A stretch of 64,000 bases of DNA from Candidatus Marispirochaeta associata (GTDB lineage: Bacteria > Spirochaetota > Spirochaetia > JC444 > Marispirochaetaceae), in assembly GCA_001749745.1 (NCBI GenBank), contig JWTM01000101.1, forward strand, positions 248,001 to 312,000, in the 5' to 3' direction. The number at the start of each line of letters is the position of its first letter. Within the stretch, counting starts at the first letter, position 1. Positions 1-7,287 of the stretch are shown piece after piece. Both the position numbers and the translations under genes were made by a program. The notes beneath the pieces are model-generated. The model was not told the DNA's origin, made no database searches, and saw nothing but the letters and a program-made list of their open reading frames with translations.

Positions 1-66
1 AAGGAGTACCGGATCGGCAGCGGGGAATTTAGAATGCGGTTTCGATTAGTACCCGTACAGGCTTAG
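1..66 (+). CDS. possible C-terminal end of a gene entering from the left
   Basis: Frame 1 is open from the first base to a TAG at 64-66 and gives 21 residues with alternating charged and hydrophobic positions, as in a beta-rich C-terminus. It would converge with, and overlap by four bases, the minus-strand gene that ends at 63, a tight convergent arrangement seen several times elsewhere in this window. The stretch is too short to identify, and an open frame of this length could arise by chance. Confidence 0.3.
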   Translation, partial: KEYRIGSGEFRMRFRLVPVQA

Positions 67-737
67 TCGGTCTGATTCTCGCGAACCAGTTCGACCGTTC
101 CCCGGGAGAGATTCTTCCGCAGAATCCCTTCGTAGAAGAGATAGCGGCCGTCCCGGGAGCGGAGAACATAGAGTCCTTTCCAGAAGCGGGATAGCCAGTT
201 ATCGATGGTGATCTCCACCTCGACCGCCCGCTGGCGGATGCCGTTAATGGTTAGGCTCTTCTCTTCCCCGCGAGTCGCCTTCATAGAGCTCAATTTGAGG
301 TTCTGGGGCTGAATGAACCAGAAGGGACGTTCTTCCTCGCCCTCGGTTACGAACTGCTCCATTCCGAAGGGGAAGAGCTGGTGCCAGGGGGAGTCGTTCT
401 TCAAGCGATAACGCTCCGATTCCGTTTTGCCGCCCTCTGTTTTGGTAACGCTGATTCGCCGACCGGTCCGGGCTGCATCGATTACGATATCTTGCCCGAA
501 ATCCTTAAAGCTCCACTCTAAGGTATTGCCGTGGTGATCGACCAGGATTCGCTCCCGGGAGAGTTCTTCCCCCTCGTGATTCTTGACCAAAGTATATTCG
601 GTAGCGTTCCCTTTGGTTTCGATGGAAATTTGGTAGTCGGTCAGATCGCCGTCGAGATTTTCATGATAGAGCAGATCTTCAGCCGCAATGGCGGCGCCGA
701 TGGAGAGCAAGCAGCAGAGCAGGGCAGTTCGGAACAT
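63..737 (-). CDS. exported protein of unknown function
   Basis: A 224-residue protein beginning with a signal peptide (Met-Phe-Arg, a hydrophobic run to about residue 17, then an Ala-Ala-Glu cleavage-like site), so it should be periplasmic or outer-membrane associated. The mature part is rich in beta-type alternation and charged residues and has no catalytic motif I recognise. A domain resembling outer-membrane lipoprotein-sorting or DUF-type beta proteins is possible but unproven. The ATG at 737 is preceded by a strong promoter whose -10 box lies six bases upstream and there is no ribosome binding site, so a leaderless message is likely. It is divergent from the cobalamin-regulated btuB-like gene; no functional link is visible. 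Confidence 0.8.
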   Translation of the reverse strand: MFRTALLCCLLSIGAAIAAEDLLYHENLDGDLTDYQISIETKGNATEYTLVKNHEGEELSRERILVDHHGNTLEWSFKDFGQDIVIDAARTGRRISVTKTEGGKTESERYRLKNDSPWHQLFPFGMEQFVTEGEEERPFWFIQPQNLKLSSMKATRGEEKSLTINGIRQRAVEVEITIDNWLSRFWKGLYVLRSRDGRYLFYEGILRKNLSRGTVELVRENQTD

Positions 738-743
738 ACCTAT

Positions 744-772
744 ATTGTAGAAAGCCTATAGTTTCGTGTCAA
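744..772 (-). promoter_or_regulatory. sigma-70 promoter for the exported protein, leaderless type
   Basis: Read on the minus strand: TTGACA (772-767), 17-bp spacer, TACAAT (749-744). Only six bases separate the -10 box from the ATG at 737, so transcription should begin at or next to the start codon. Confidence 0.75.
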
Positions 773-816
773 GTCAATCTCCAATATCTCAACATCCGAA
801 GTGAGATAATCGATGA

Positions 817-845
817 TTGTCTTCTGCGGCATAATCGGGTATAGT
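817..845 (+). promoter_or_regulatory. probable sigma-70 promoter for the riboswitch/btuB transcript
   Basis: TTGTCT at 817-822, a 17-bp spacer and TATAGT at 840-845. Transcription would start near 852, giving a leader of about 360 nt that contains the cobalamin aptamer. A second -10-like TATAAT lies at 852-857 but lacks a convincing -35. Confidence 0.5.
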
Positions 846-929
846 GGACTCTATAATCAGATATGGTCGATTAGACGGGACCGGAGGAGGGGAGATAAGT
901 CCGTCGCTCTAGTTGTACAATTTGGGTGT

Positions 930-1065
930 AATGAAATAACGGAAATCTGTGAAAATCAGATGCGGGCGTGCCGCTGTAAGCGGATTTTAGCCGGAGGAGA
1001 CCACTGCTCAAGCAGGGCGGGAAGGTTCCGGCGCAATTATCCGTAAGCCAGAAGACGATTTCATT
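930..1065 (+). promoter_or_regulatory. cobalamin riboswitch aptamer
   Basis: This fits the adenosylcobalamin riboswitch pattern. There is a closing P1 helix (AATGAAAT at 930-937 with ATTTCATT at 1058-1065), a TGAAAATC segment at 950-957, a CCGCTGTAAGCGG core at 971-983, a CCACTG segment at 1001-1006, GGGAAGG near 1019-1025, and the B12 box AGCCAGAAGAC at 1046-1056. It lies in the 479-nt gap before a BtuB-like receptor gene, the expected target. The riboswitch represses its gene when cobalamin is plentiful. An Infernal search with the Rfam Cobalamin model would settle it. Confidence 0.9.
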
Positions 1066-1170
1066 CCCCGGAACAGCTTCAAACTGTTCAAACCAGACCA
1101 ATTCTCTCACGTACGGGGAATCGGAGCATATGAATAACCTGCCGAATAATCTGCAAACCTTCATAGCCCG

Positions 1171-1214
1171 TTCCTTCCTTACCTGAGACCTATGCGACAA
1201 ACCTAAGGAAGGGA
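1171..1214 (+). promoter_or_regulatory. Shine-Dalgarno-sequestering hairpin (riboswitch expression platform)
   Basis: TTCCTTCCTTA at 1171-1181 can pair over 11 positions (one G-U) with TAAGGAAGGGA at 1204-1214, which contains the ribosome binding site of the ATG at 1217. There is no U-tract terminator between aptamer and gene. This suggests translational control: cobalamin binding would favour the hairpin that hides the ribosome binding site. The switch partner of the anti-sequestering state was not identified. Confidence 0.7.
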
Positions 1215-1216
1215 AG

Positions 1217-3205
1217 ATGAATCGAATTATTGTATTAGGAATATTACTCACGTTTATGGTGCCTGTTGCGGCGCAGGAATCAGATGAGACCGTTCGACTA
1301 GACGATGTCGTAGTTAGCGCTACCCGTAATGAACGTACCGTGCTTGAGGCACCGGGACATGCAACTGTAATTACCGCGGAATATATTGAAGCATCGGGAG
1401 CGGGCAATCTGGCCGATGTACTAACTCGGGAGGTCGGTGTAATTGTTCGTGATTATGGAGCCGCCGGAGCACAGAAGAGCATCAGCATCCGGGGAGCGAG
1501 CTCCGCTCAAGTTCTGGTGCTGGTCGATGGAATTCGTCAGAACGACAATCGTCAGGGAGGCGTGAATCTCAATAACTACTCCCTGGAGAATATCGAGCGT
1601 ATTGAGATCGTTCGTGGCGGGTATGGTGCCATCTACGGCGCTGATGCCGTTGGTGGGGTTATCAACATCATCACCAAGAGCGAGGCGGAAAACTCGTTTA
1701 AACTAAGTATCGAGAACTATAGCTATATTCCGCGGGATGCGAAAAAGGTGACCGCTTACTCTACATTCCCTGTTGAAAGTATAGAGACTGAAGATAAAGA
1801 TGCGGATTGGTCATCTTTGATCGATACTCAAATACTAGGTGCTTCTCTGAGCAGAGAGATTGGTTTCGCCAATGTAATCCTCAGCGGAACACTCATAAAC
1901 GCTAACAATCGTTTTGTCTGGAAAGACGATGAGTTGTTGAATGACGAGTACCGAATTAGAACTGATGCGGAAGCTATTGCGGGTGGTGCGGATTTAAGTG
2001 TGTCGGTTCCCGTATCTGATGGTGCTGTTAGAATTTCGTCGGGATTCTTTTTGAACCAGGTTAATACTCCCGGAGGGGTAACGTTTATTTCTCTGGATGA
2101 CGAACAGAAAGATACCAATTATTCAGCGACCGTCGGATACATAGCAGATCGTTTTCTAACCGATGATCTGACCATTGATGCGGATGTTAGCTATAAGCAA
2201 AATGAGTTGAAGTTTATAACTTCAGCCAGCGAAGAGACTCATACCTTGCATAATATTAGCGCTGATCTACTCCAAGAGTATTATATCGGTAATAAACTCT
2301 CTATGATTTATGGTGTTAGCCTAATGGAGGATATGGTCGACAGCACGTCCGTGGGTAAGGAGCAACGTTTTAGTGCAGGAATCTTCTCGAGTCTTGTTTA
2401 CTATCCGATTACATCTATTGAAATTATCCCTAGTCTAAGGCTTGACTATTCCGAAGATTTTAACTCGGCAATTACCTATCGTTTATCCAGTAATTACTTC
2501 TCCAGTGACAACCTATCACTTAAGCTGAGCGGTGGATCCTCTTATCGTGCGCCTACATTTAATGATATCTATTGGCCGTATCAGGATTTTGGCTTTTATG
2601 GTGTTTATGAGGGCAATAAAGATATTGAACCTGAGAAAGGGTATTTTGGGGAACTTGGTGCAACCTATGTTTCTCCAAAGTTGGAAGCTAACGCATTTGC
2701 TTTCTTCAGATACATAGTGGATGAAATTAATTGGTCAGAGGGGGGCGATGGGGTTACGCGACCTACTAACGTCGGGAAAACCGCTTATCCTGGGGCTGAA
2801 ATAGAGTTTGTGTTGCGACCAGCGCAAAAAATTGAATTTAGTGCTTCTTATAACTTTCTCTACAGCTTTCTGTTGGAGGATACTGGGATTGAATATGACT
2901 TCCAGGATGATAAGCGGGTAACATATACCCCGGTCCACTCCGTGGATGGTTCGCTTGAATATGTAGCGGATACCACTACTCTCGGTGTCCACGCTGAATA
3001 CTCGGGCGATTACTACAGCGACGCCGCGAATGATACCAAAGAAGATGGTTATTTTGTGGTGAACTTTTTCGGACGCCAGCGGGTGAATGAACTGGTTAGC
3101 GCTACCTTTGGTATAGACAATGTCTTTAATGCTGTCTATGAGAAAAAAGATGGTTATATTGCGCCTCCGCTGACAGTGCGTCTCGGGGCTGAACTGGAGA
3201 TGTAA
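1217..3205 (+). CDS. btuB: TonB-dependent outer-membrane cobalamin receptor, BtuB-like
   Basis: A 662-residue outer-membrane active transporter. A signal peptide (1-20) is followed by a TonB-box region (about 23-36, with the DDVVVSATR signature typical of BtuB/colicin I-type receptors), a plug domain (about 40-155, with SIRGASSAQVLVLVDG and GGVINIITK) and a long beta-barrel ending in alternating hydrophobic residues. Substrate is inferred from the upstream cobalamin riboswitch; the barrel alone would not prove cobalamin. The ATG at 1217 follows AAGGAAGGG. Its partner TonB is encoded 40 bp downstream. ExbB/ExbD and the BtuCDF importer are not in the window. By eye its coding sequence is more AT-rich than the flanking translation genes. 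Confidence 0.9.
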   Translation: MNRIIVLGILLTFMVPVAAQESDETVRLDDVVVSATRNERTVLEAPGHATVITAEYIEASGAGNLADVLTREVGVIVRDYGAAGAQKSISIRGASSAQVLVLVDGIRQNDNRQGGVNLNNYSLENIERIEIVRGGYGAIYGADAVGGVINIITKSEAENSFKLSIENYSYIPRDAKKVTAYSTFPVESIETEDKDADWSSLIDTQILGASLSREIGFANVILSGTLINANNRFVWKDDELLNDEYRIRTDAEAIAGGADLSVSVPVSDGAVRISSGFFLNQVNTPGGVTFISLDDEQKDTNYSATVGYIADRFLTDDLTIDADVSYKQNELKFITSASEETHTLHNISADLLQEYYIGNKLSMIYGVSLMEDMVDSTSVGKEQRFSAGIFSSLVYYPITSIEIIPSLRLDYSEDFNSAITYRLSSNYFSSDNLSLKLSGGSSYRAPTFNDIYWPYQDFGFYGVYEGNKDIEPEKGYFGELGATYVSPKLEANAFAFFRYIVDEINWSEGGDGVTRPTNVGKTAYPGAEIEFVLRPAQKIEFSASYNFLYSFLLEDTGIEYDFQDDKRVTYTPVHSVDGSLEYVADTTTLGVHAEYSGDYYSDAANDTKEDGYFVVNFFGRQRVNELVSATFGIDNVFNAVYEKKDGYIAPPLTVRLGAELEM

Positions 3206-3213
3206 GATTCTTT

Positions 3214-3238
3214 GGGAAGCACGGGCATCGTGCTTCCC
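3214..3238 (+). other. perfect hairpin between btuB-like and tonB-like genes
   Basis: GGGAAGCACG (3214-3223), loop GGCAT, CGTGCTTCCC (3229-3238): a 10-bp perfect stem starting eight bases after the btuB stop and ending eight bases before the tonB start. No U tract follows, so it is more likely a processing or partial-termination element than a strong terminator. Confidence 0.55.
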
Positions 3239-3245
3239 ATTACTT

Positions 3246-3947
3246 ATGTTAAAGAAAATGGCGGATCGAGAAAGACAAACTATTGCAATACTCCTTTCAT
3301 TTTGCATGCATATAATGTTCGTGCTTTCCCTCAGTCTCTTCCCGCTTTCAAAAGATGTGGTCGTGCCTCCAACCGATGAGACGAGTGTTCGAATTACTCT
3401 CCTAAAGCCTGCCAAAACAGCCCAAACGGTGCCAACCGAAACGCCTGTTCGCCAAGTCCCAGAGAAAAATACCGAAGAAAAATCTGTTATCCCTCAAATA
3501 GAAGATATAGAGACTGAGTCCCAAGAGCTGGAACAACCTGAAGTGGTCGAACGCCAGGAAGCCTCGGACTTATCAATAGAAGGATCGGAAACGACTTTTT
3601 CAACGGAGTCCAAGGTCGAAAGTGTAGCGTCAAACCAGGATACTGCTCCTGAGTCGAAAGTGAGCCCAACTCAGATGACCCTGATATTGGCTGAACTCAA
3701 TGAACGCCTTCAGCAAGAGCACAGCTATCCGCGAATGGCCAGGCGAAGGGGCTGGGAGGGGCAAGTCGTTGTTTTTGTTAGGCTCGACAGCAAGGGATTT
3801 CATGAAGAACTGCGGATTCAGCAGAGTTCGGGACGCGATATTCTAGATGAAGCAGCCTTGAAGCTTGTTGAGGGGGTTCTTCCCGTCGAAACGCCCCTAA
3901 ATCAATCAGTTTCGTTAGAAATTCCAATCACCTACCGCCTCAACTAA
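3246..3947 (+). CDS. tonB: TonB-family energy transducer
   Basis: A 233-residue protein with TonB architecture. It has a short cytoplasmic N-terminus, one membrane segment (about 13-32), a Glu/Pro/Ser-rich periplasmic linker (about 45-130) and a C-terminal TonB domain (about 140-233) with the YPRMARRRGWEG motif and the final LEIPITYRL strand. TonB couples the inner-membrane proton gradient through ExbB-ExbD to outer-membrane receptors. Lying 40 bp after the BtuB-like gene, it is probably its dedicated transducer and under the same riboswitch. Neither ATG at 3246 nor the in-frame ATG at 3258 has a clear ribosome binding site; the former is chosen because the basic residues before the membrane segment begin there. 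Confidence 0.85.
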   Translation: MLKKMADRERQTIAILLSFCMHIMFVLSLSLFPLSKDVVVPPTDETSVRITLLKPAKTAQTVPTETPVRQVPEKNTEEKSVIPQIEDIETESQELEQPEVVERQEASDLSIEGSETTFSTESKVESVASNQDTAPESKVSPTQMTLILAELNERLQQEHSYPRMARRRGWEGQVVVFVRLDSKGFHEELRIQQSSGRDILDEAALKLVEGVLPVETPLNQSVSLEIPITYRLN

Positions 3948-3964
3948 CCCGATTCTCCCTCCCA

Positions 3965-3993
3965 TTGACAAAGACCCCGCTGACCCGTACTCT
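3965..3993 (+). promoter_or_regulatory. possible promoter for prfC
   Basis: TTGACA at 3965-3970 with, 17 bp on, TACTCT at 3988-3993. The -35 is perfect and the -10 weak. A TATAGA at 3993-3998 is an alternative but gives a 22-bp spacer. Confidence 0.4.
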
Positions 3994-4034
3994 ATAGAAC
4001 CTCACAATCGAATCCCAAAGGTACGAATAACGCC

Positions 4035-5663
4035 ATGGCAGACCACGCCGTTCAGGGGGCGGATAAGAGCCCGCTGCAGCAAGAGATAGATAAACGCCTC
4101 ACCTTCGCGATCATCTCCCACCCGGATGCGGGTAAGACGACGATTACCGAGAAGCTCCTCCTCTTCGGCGGAGCGATCCACATTGCCGGGGCGGTAAAGA
4201 GCAAGAAGAACGCCCGTAATACGGTCTCCGACTTTATGAAGATGGAGGCCGAGCGGGGGATCTCGATCTCCACCTCGGTTATGGGCTTCGATTATCGGGA
4301 TCGGACGGTCAATCTGCTCGATACCCCGGGGCACGCCGACTTTTCGGAGGATACCTATCGGACCCTGACCGCCGTCGACAGCGTCTTGATGGTGATCGAC
4401 TCGGTTAAAGGAGTCGAGGAGCGGACCCGCAAGCTGTGCGAGGTCTGTAAGATGCGCCGAACCCCGATCATCACCTTCCTGAACAAGTACGACCGGGAGG
4501 GGAAAGAGGCGATCGAGCTATTAGACGAGGTCGAGGAAGAGCTCAACATCAAGGCCTGCCCGATGAGCTGGCCGGTGGGGCAGGGACAGTCATTCAAGGG
4601 GGTCTATAGCATCTACGAGAAGCGGCTGATCCTCTTCAAACCCCATGATATTCAGGGAGTGGAGTCCTCGGTCGAGATCTCCAGCCTGGATGATCCGATC
4701 CTGGACGAGAAGCTCGGCTCCCTGGCGAATAAGCTGCGTGAGGATCTGGAGCTGGTTACCGGTGTATACCCTGAGTTCTCCATGGAGGAGTACCTGGCCG
4801 GTACCATCACTCCGACCTTCTTCGGTTCGGCCTTGAATAACTTCGGCGTCCGGGAACTCTTGGACGCGTTTGTCGATATCGCCCCTCCGCCGAGGAGTCA
4901 GGAGGCTGAAGAGCGGATCGTAAACCCTGAGGAGGAGAAGTTCTCCGGATTGGTATTCAAGATCCATGCAAACCTCGATCCGAAGCACCGGGACCGTATC
5001 GCCTTCATGCGGGTCTGTTCGGGCACATTCGAGCGGAACAAGATCTACTTAAACGCCCGCAGCGGGAAGAGCTTCCGCTCGGCCAACCCAACGGCTTTCA
5101 TGGCCCGGGAACGGAGCGTGGTGGACACCGCCTTCCCGGGGGATATCATCGGCCTGCACGATACGGGCACCTTGAAGATCGGCGATACGATCACCGAAGG
5201 GGAAGAGCTGCGCTACACCGGGATTCCGAGCTTCGCACCCCAGATCTTCCAGAAGGTGATCAATCTGGAACCGATGCGCAGCAAGCAGCTCAACAAGGGA
5301 CTCGAGCAGCTTACCGAAGAGGGGGTCGTGCAGCTCTTCACCAAGGAGTACACCAACGACAAGCTCTTGGGTGTGGTCGGAATGCTTCAGTTCGAGGTTA
5401 TCCAACACCGGCTGAGCGAGGAGTACAAGGCCTCCGCCCGTTTCGAACCGGTAGAGTACGGCGGCGCCGCCTGGGTCGATTCAGAGTCGGAGAAGGCTAT
5501 GGAGGAGTTCCTGCGCTTCCACGGCAATCATGTGGCCCTCGACAAGCACGGCCAGCGCGTACTGCTCTACCGCAACCGCTGGGCGGTAAGTCGGGCTATC
5601 GATGAAAATCCCGATGTGAACTTCTACTTCACCTCGGATAAAAGGGAGCGGCTCAAGGCCTAG
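4035..5663 (+). CDS. prfC: peptide chain release factor 3
   Basis: A 542-residue translational GTPase, close to the usual RF3 length. Visible G motifs are G1 SHPDAGKTT (28-36), the ERGISIS switch region (about 73-79), G3 DTPGH (96-100) and G4 NKYD (150-153), followed by the RF3-type domain 2/3 region. The SHPDAGKTT form of the P-loop separates RF3 from EF-G (typically AHIDAGKTT). RF3 recycles RF1/RF2 from the ribosome after peptide release. RF1 and its methyltransferase PrmC are encoded about 4-5 kb away on the other strand, so termination factors cluster loosely here. It appears to be transcribed alone. Confidence 0.95.
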   Translation: MADHAVQGADKSPLQQEIDKRLTFAIISHPDAGKTTITEKLLLFGGAIHIAGAVKSKKNARNTVSDFMKMEAERGISISTSVMGFDYRDRTVNLLDTPGHADFSEDTYRTLTAVDSVLMVIDSVKGVEERTRKLCEVCKMRRTPIITFLNKYDREGKEAIELLDEVEEELNIKACPMSWPVGQGQSFKGVYSIYEKRLILFKPHDIQGVESSVEISSLDDPILDEKLGSLANKLREDLELVTGVYPEFSMEEYLAGTITPTFFGSALNNFGVRELLDAFVDIAPPPRSQEAEERIVNPEEEKFSGLVFKIHANLDPKHRDRIAFMRVCSGTFERNKIYLNARSGKSFRSANPTAFMARERSVVDTAFPGDIIGLHDTGTLKIGDTITEGEELRYTGIPSFAPQIFQKVINLEPMRSKQLNKGLEQLTEEGVVQLFTKEYTNDKLLGVVGMLQFEVIQHRLSEEYKASARFEPVEYGGAAWVDSESEKAMEEFLRFHGNHVALDKHGQRVLLYRNRWAVSRAIDENPDVNFYFTSDKRERLKA

Positions 5664-5751
5664 CGTGTAGCCGCTTGAGCGATTCCATTGGTATCTTATA
5701 ACTGCACCGCAGTTTCGAATATATCCAGAATGATTAATATAGGGGGTTCGT

Positions 5752-6075
5752 ATGAAACAGACAGACATAATGCGCATTGAACGTGAAAAGAGAAGGGCCG
5801 AGAAGAAGGCCGAACGCCTGATGAAGGGCGGTACTGAGAATAGAAGCGTTAAGGATTTTATCGACGAGCTCCACGACCTCTTTTTCTACGATGCGACCAA
5901 GATCTACAATCTGACCGACAACGTCGACATCATGGAACTCTTCGAGGACATGCGCGAGGAGATTCCCGAGAAGCAGTGGGAGAACGTGCTCCGCAAGGCG
6001 ATCCGCAAGGCCAAGGTAGCCCAGAAGGACGAGGCCTACAATGAACTGAAAGCCATCATGGACGAGCTGGGTTAG
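5752..6075 (+). CDS. small conserved-type hypothetical protein, charged and helical
   Basis: A 107-residue soluble protein. The N-terminus is very basic (Arg/Lys-rich to about residue 27), followed by predicted helices with many acidic residues and aromatic pairs. There is no signal peptide, Cys pair or enzyme motif. The ATG at 5752 follows a good AGGGGG ribosome binding site, which supports that it is real. It converges with rlmI, ten bases apart. Its function is not recognised; a nucleic-acid or ribosome-associated role would fit the basic tail but is a guess. Confidence 0.75.
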   Translation: MKQTDIMRIEREKRRAEKKAERLMKGGTENRSVKDFIDELHDLFFYDATKIYNLTDNVDIMELFEDMREEIPEKQWENVLRKAIRKAKVAQKDEAYNELKAIMDELG

Positions 6076-6084
6076 GAGGCGCGC

Positions 6085-7278
6085 CTAACGCACTCGCATC
6101 AATAGACCCTTCAGGTACTCTCCCTCCGGCTGCGCCAGATTGACCGGGTGATCCGCCGGCTGGGAGAGTCGCTCCAGCACGCTGATGCTCCGCCCCGCCT
6201 CGATGGCGGCCGCCCGGAGCGCCCCTTCGAAGAGCTCCGTTCCCACCACCTGACTGCACGAAAAACTCATCAAGAGCGATCCCGGTTTCAGCCGCTCCAT
6301 AGCGGCCTGATTGAGCCGCTTGTAGCCCTGCACTGCCTGATGGCGGGCGCTTTTGTGTTTGGCGAAGGCGGGAGGATCGAGGATGATCAGATCGAACTCG
6401 CCGGCCCGCTCCTTTAGGAAGGGCTGCACCTCTGCCTTGATCGATTCGTGATTCTTAAGGGTCCCATTCAGTTTCAGATTCTCCTCCAGCATGGCCATGG
6501 CAGGGCCTGAGGAATCGACCGAGACGACCTTTTCCGCCCCGGCGCGGAGGGCGTAGATCGAGAAGCCCCCGGAGTAGCTGAAGGCGTTGAGCACCCGGCG
6601 CCCCTCGGCGTAGGCGGCCAGCTTGGCGCGGTTGTCCCTCTGATCGAGGAAGAAGCCCGTCTTTTGCCCCTCTTCCCAATTGACCTTGAAGGCGTGACCG
6701 TTCTCGCGGATTACCGTCTCCGTTAGAGGCTCTCCGCCGGCAAAGAGATAGCGATTCTCCAGAGAAGAGAGTTTCCGTCCCCCCAGGGTCGATTTCGACT
6801 TATCATAGAGCTGTTTCAGCTCATCCCCGCAGACCTGCTTTAGGGCGGAAGCGATCGTCTCCGCCTGACGGTAGATCCCGTAGGAGTGGGCTTGCAGAAC
6901 CGCATGGCCGGCGTACCAGTCGAGGATCAAGCCGGGGATGCCGTCCCCGTCGCCGTGAACCAGCCGGAAGGCGTTGGTCTTCTCCGACCCGGTCAGTCCT
7001 AGCTCGTTGCGCATCTTCCAGGCCGCGCTCAACCGTTCGACAAATAGCTCCTCGTTCACCGGCCGCTCGGCAAAGCTGATCATCCGCACGGCGATGCTGC
7101 CTCCCTCCCAGAAACCGACTCCCAGCATTCGTTTGTCGGCGGCCAAGACGCGCACCGCCGAGCCCAATTCGGGCTCCGGTTCAGTGCGGGCGACGGCGCC
7201 GGAGAAGATCCAGGGGTGCATACGTTCTAACGAGGACTCTTTGCCCTTCTTCAAGATGACGGCGGGATAGCTATTCAT
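6085..7278 (-). CDS. rlmI: 23S rRNA cytosine-C5 methyltransferase, RlmI family
   Basis: A 397-residue SAM-dependent RNA methyltransferase. It has an N-terminal PUA-type domain (about 3-75, with HPWIFSGAV), a linker domain ending in GFFLDQRDNR (about 208-217), and a Rossmann methyltransferase fold with motif I NAFSYSGGFS (231-240), DPPAFAKHK (301-309) and the catalytic-loop SFSCSQ (338-343). This is the layout of E. coli RlmI (m5C1962), which modifies 23S rRNA. It is the last gene of a tight minus-strand run prfA-prmC-rel-rlmI, with nine bases between rel and this start. The precise target base is inferred from family membership. Confidence 0.9.
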   Translation of the reverse strand: MNSYPAVILKKGKESSLERMHPWIFSGAVARTEPEPELGSAVRVLAADKRMLGVGFWEGGSIAVRMISFAERPVNEELFVERLSAAWKMRNELGLTGSEKTNAFRLVHGDGDGIPGLILDWYAGHAVLQAHSYGIYRQAETIASALKQVCGDELKQLYDKSKSTLGGRKLSSLENRYLFAGGEPLTETVIRENGHAFKVNWEEGQKTGFFLDQRDNRAKLAAYAEGRRVLNAFSYSGGFSIYALRAGAEKVVSVDSSGPAMAMLEENLKLNGTLKNHESIKAEVQPFLKERAGEFDLIILDPPAFAKHKSARHQAVQGYKRLNQAAMERLKPGSLLMSFSCSQVVGTELFEGALRAAAIEAGRSISVLERLSQPADHPVNLAQPEGEYLKGLLMRVR

Positions 7279-7287
7279 GAGTATTCC

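Noticed and set aside
3214..3238. Strong terminator between btuB and tonB
   Set aside because: The stem is perfect but no U tract follows; recorded as a neutral hairpin instead.
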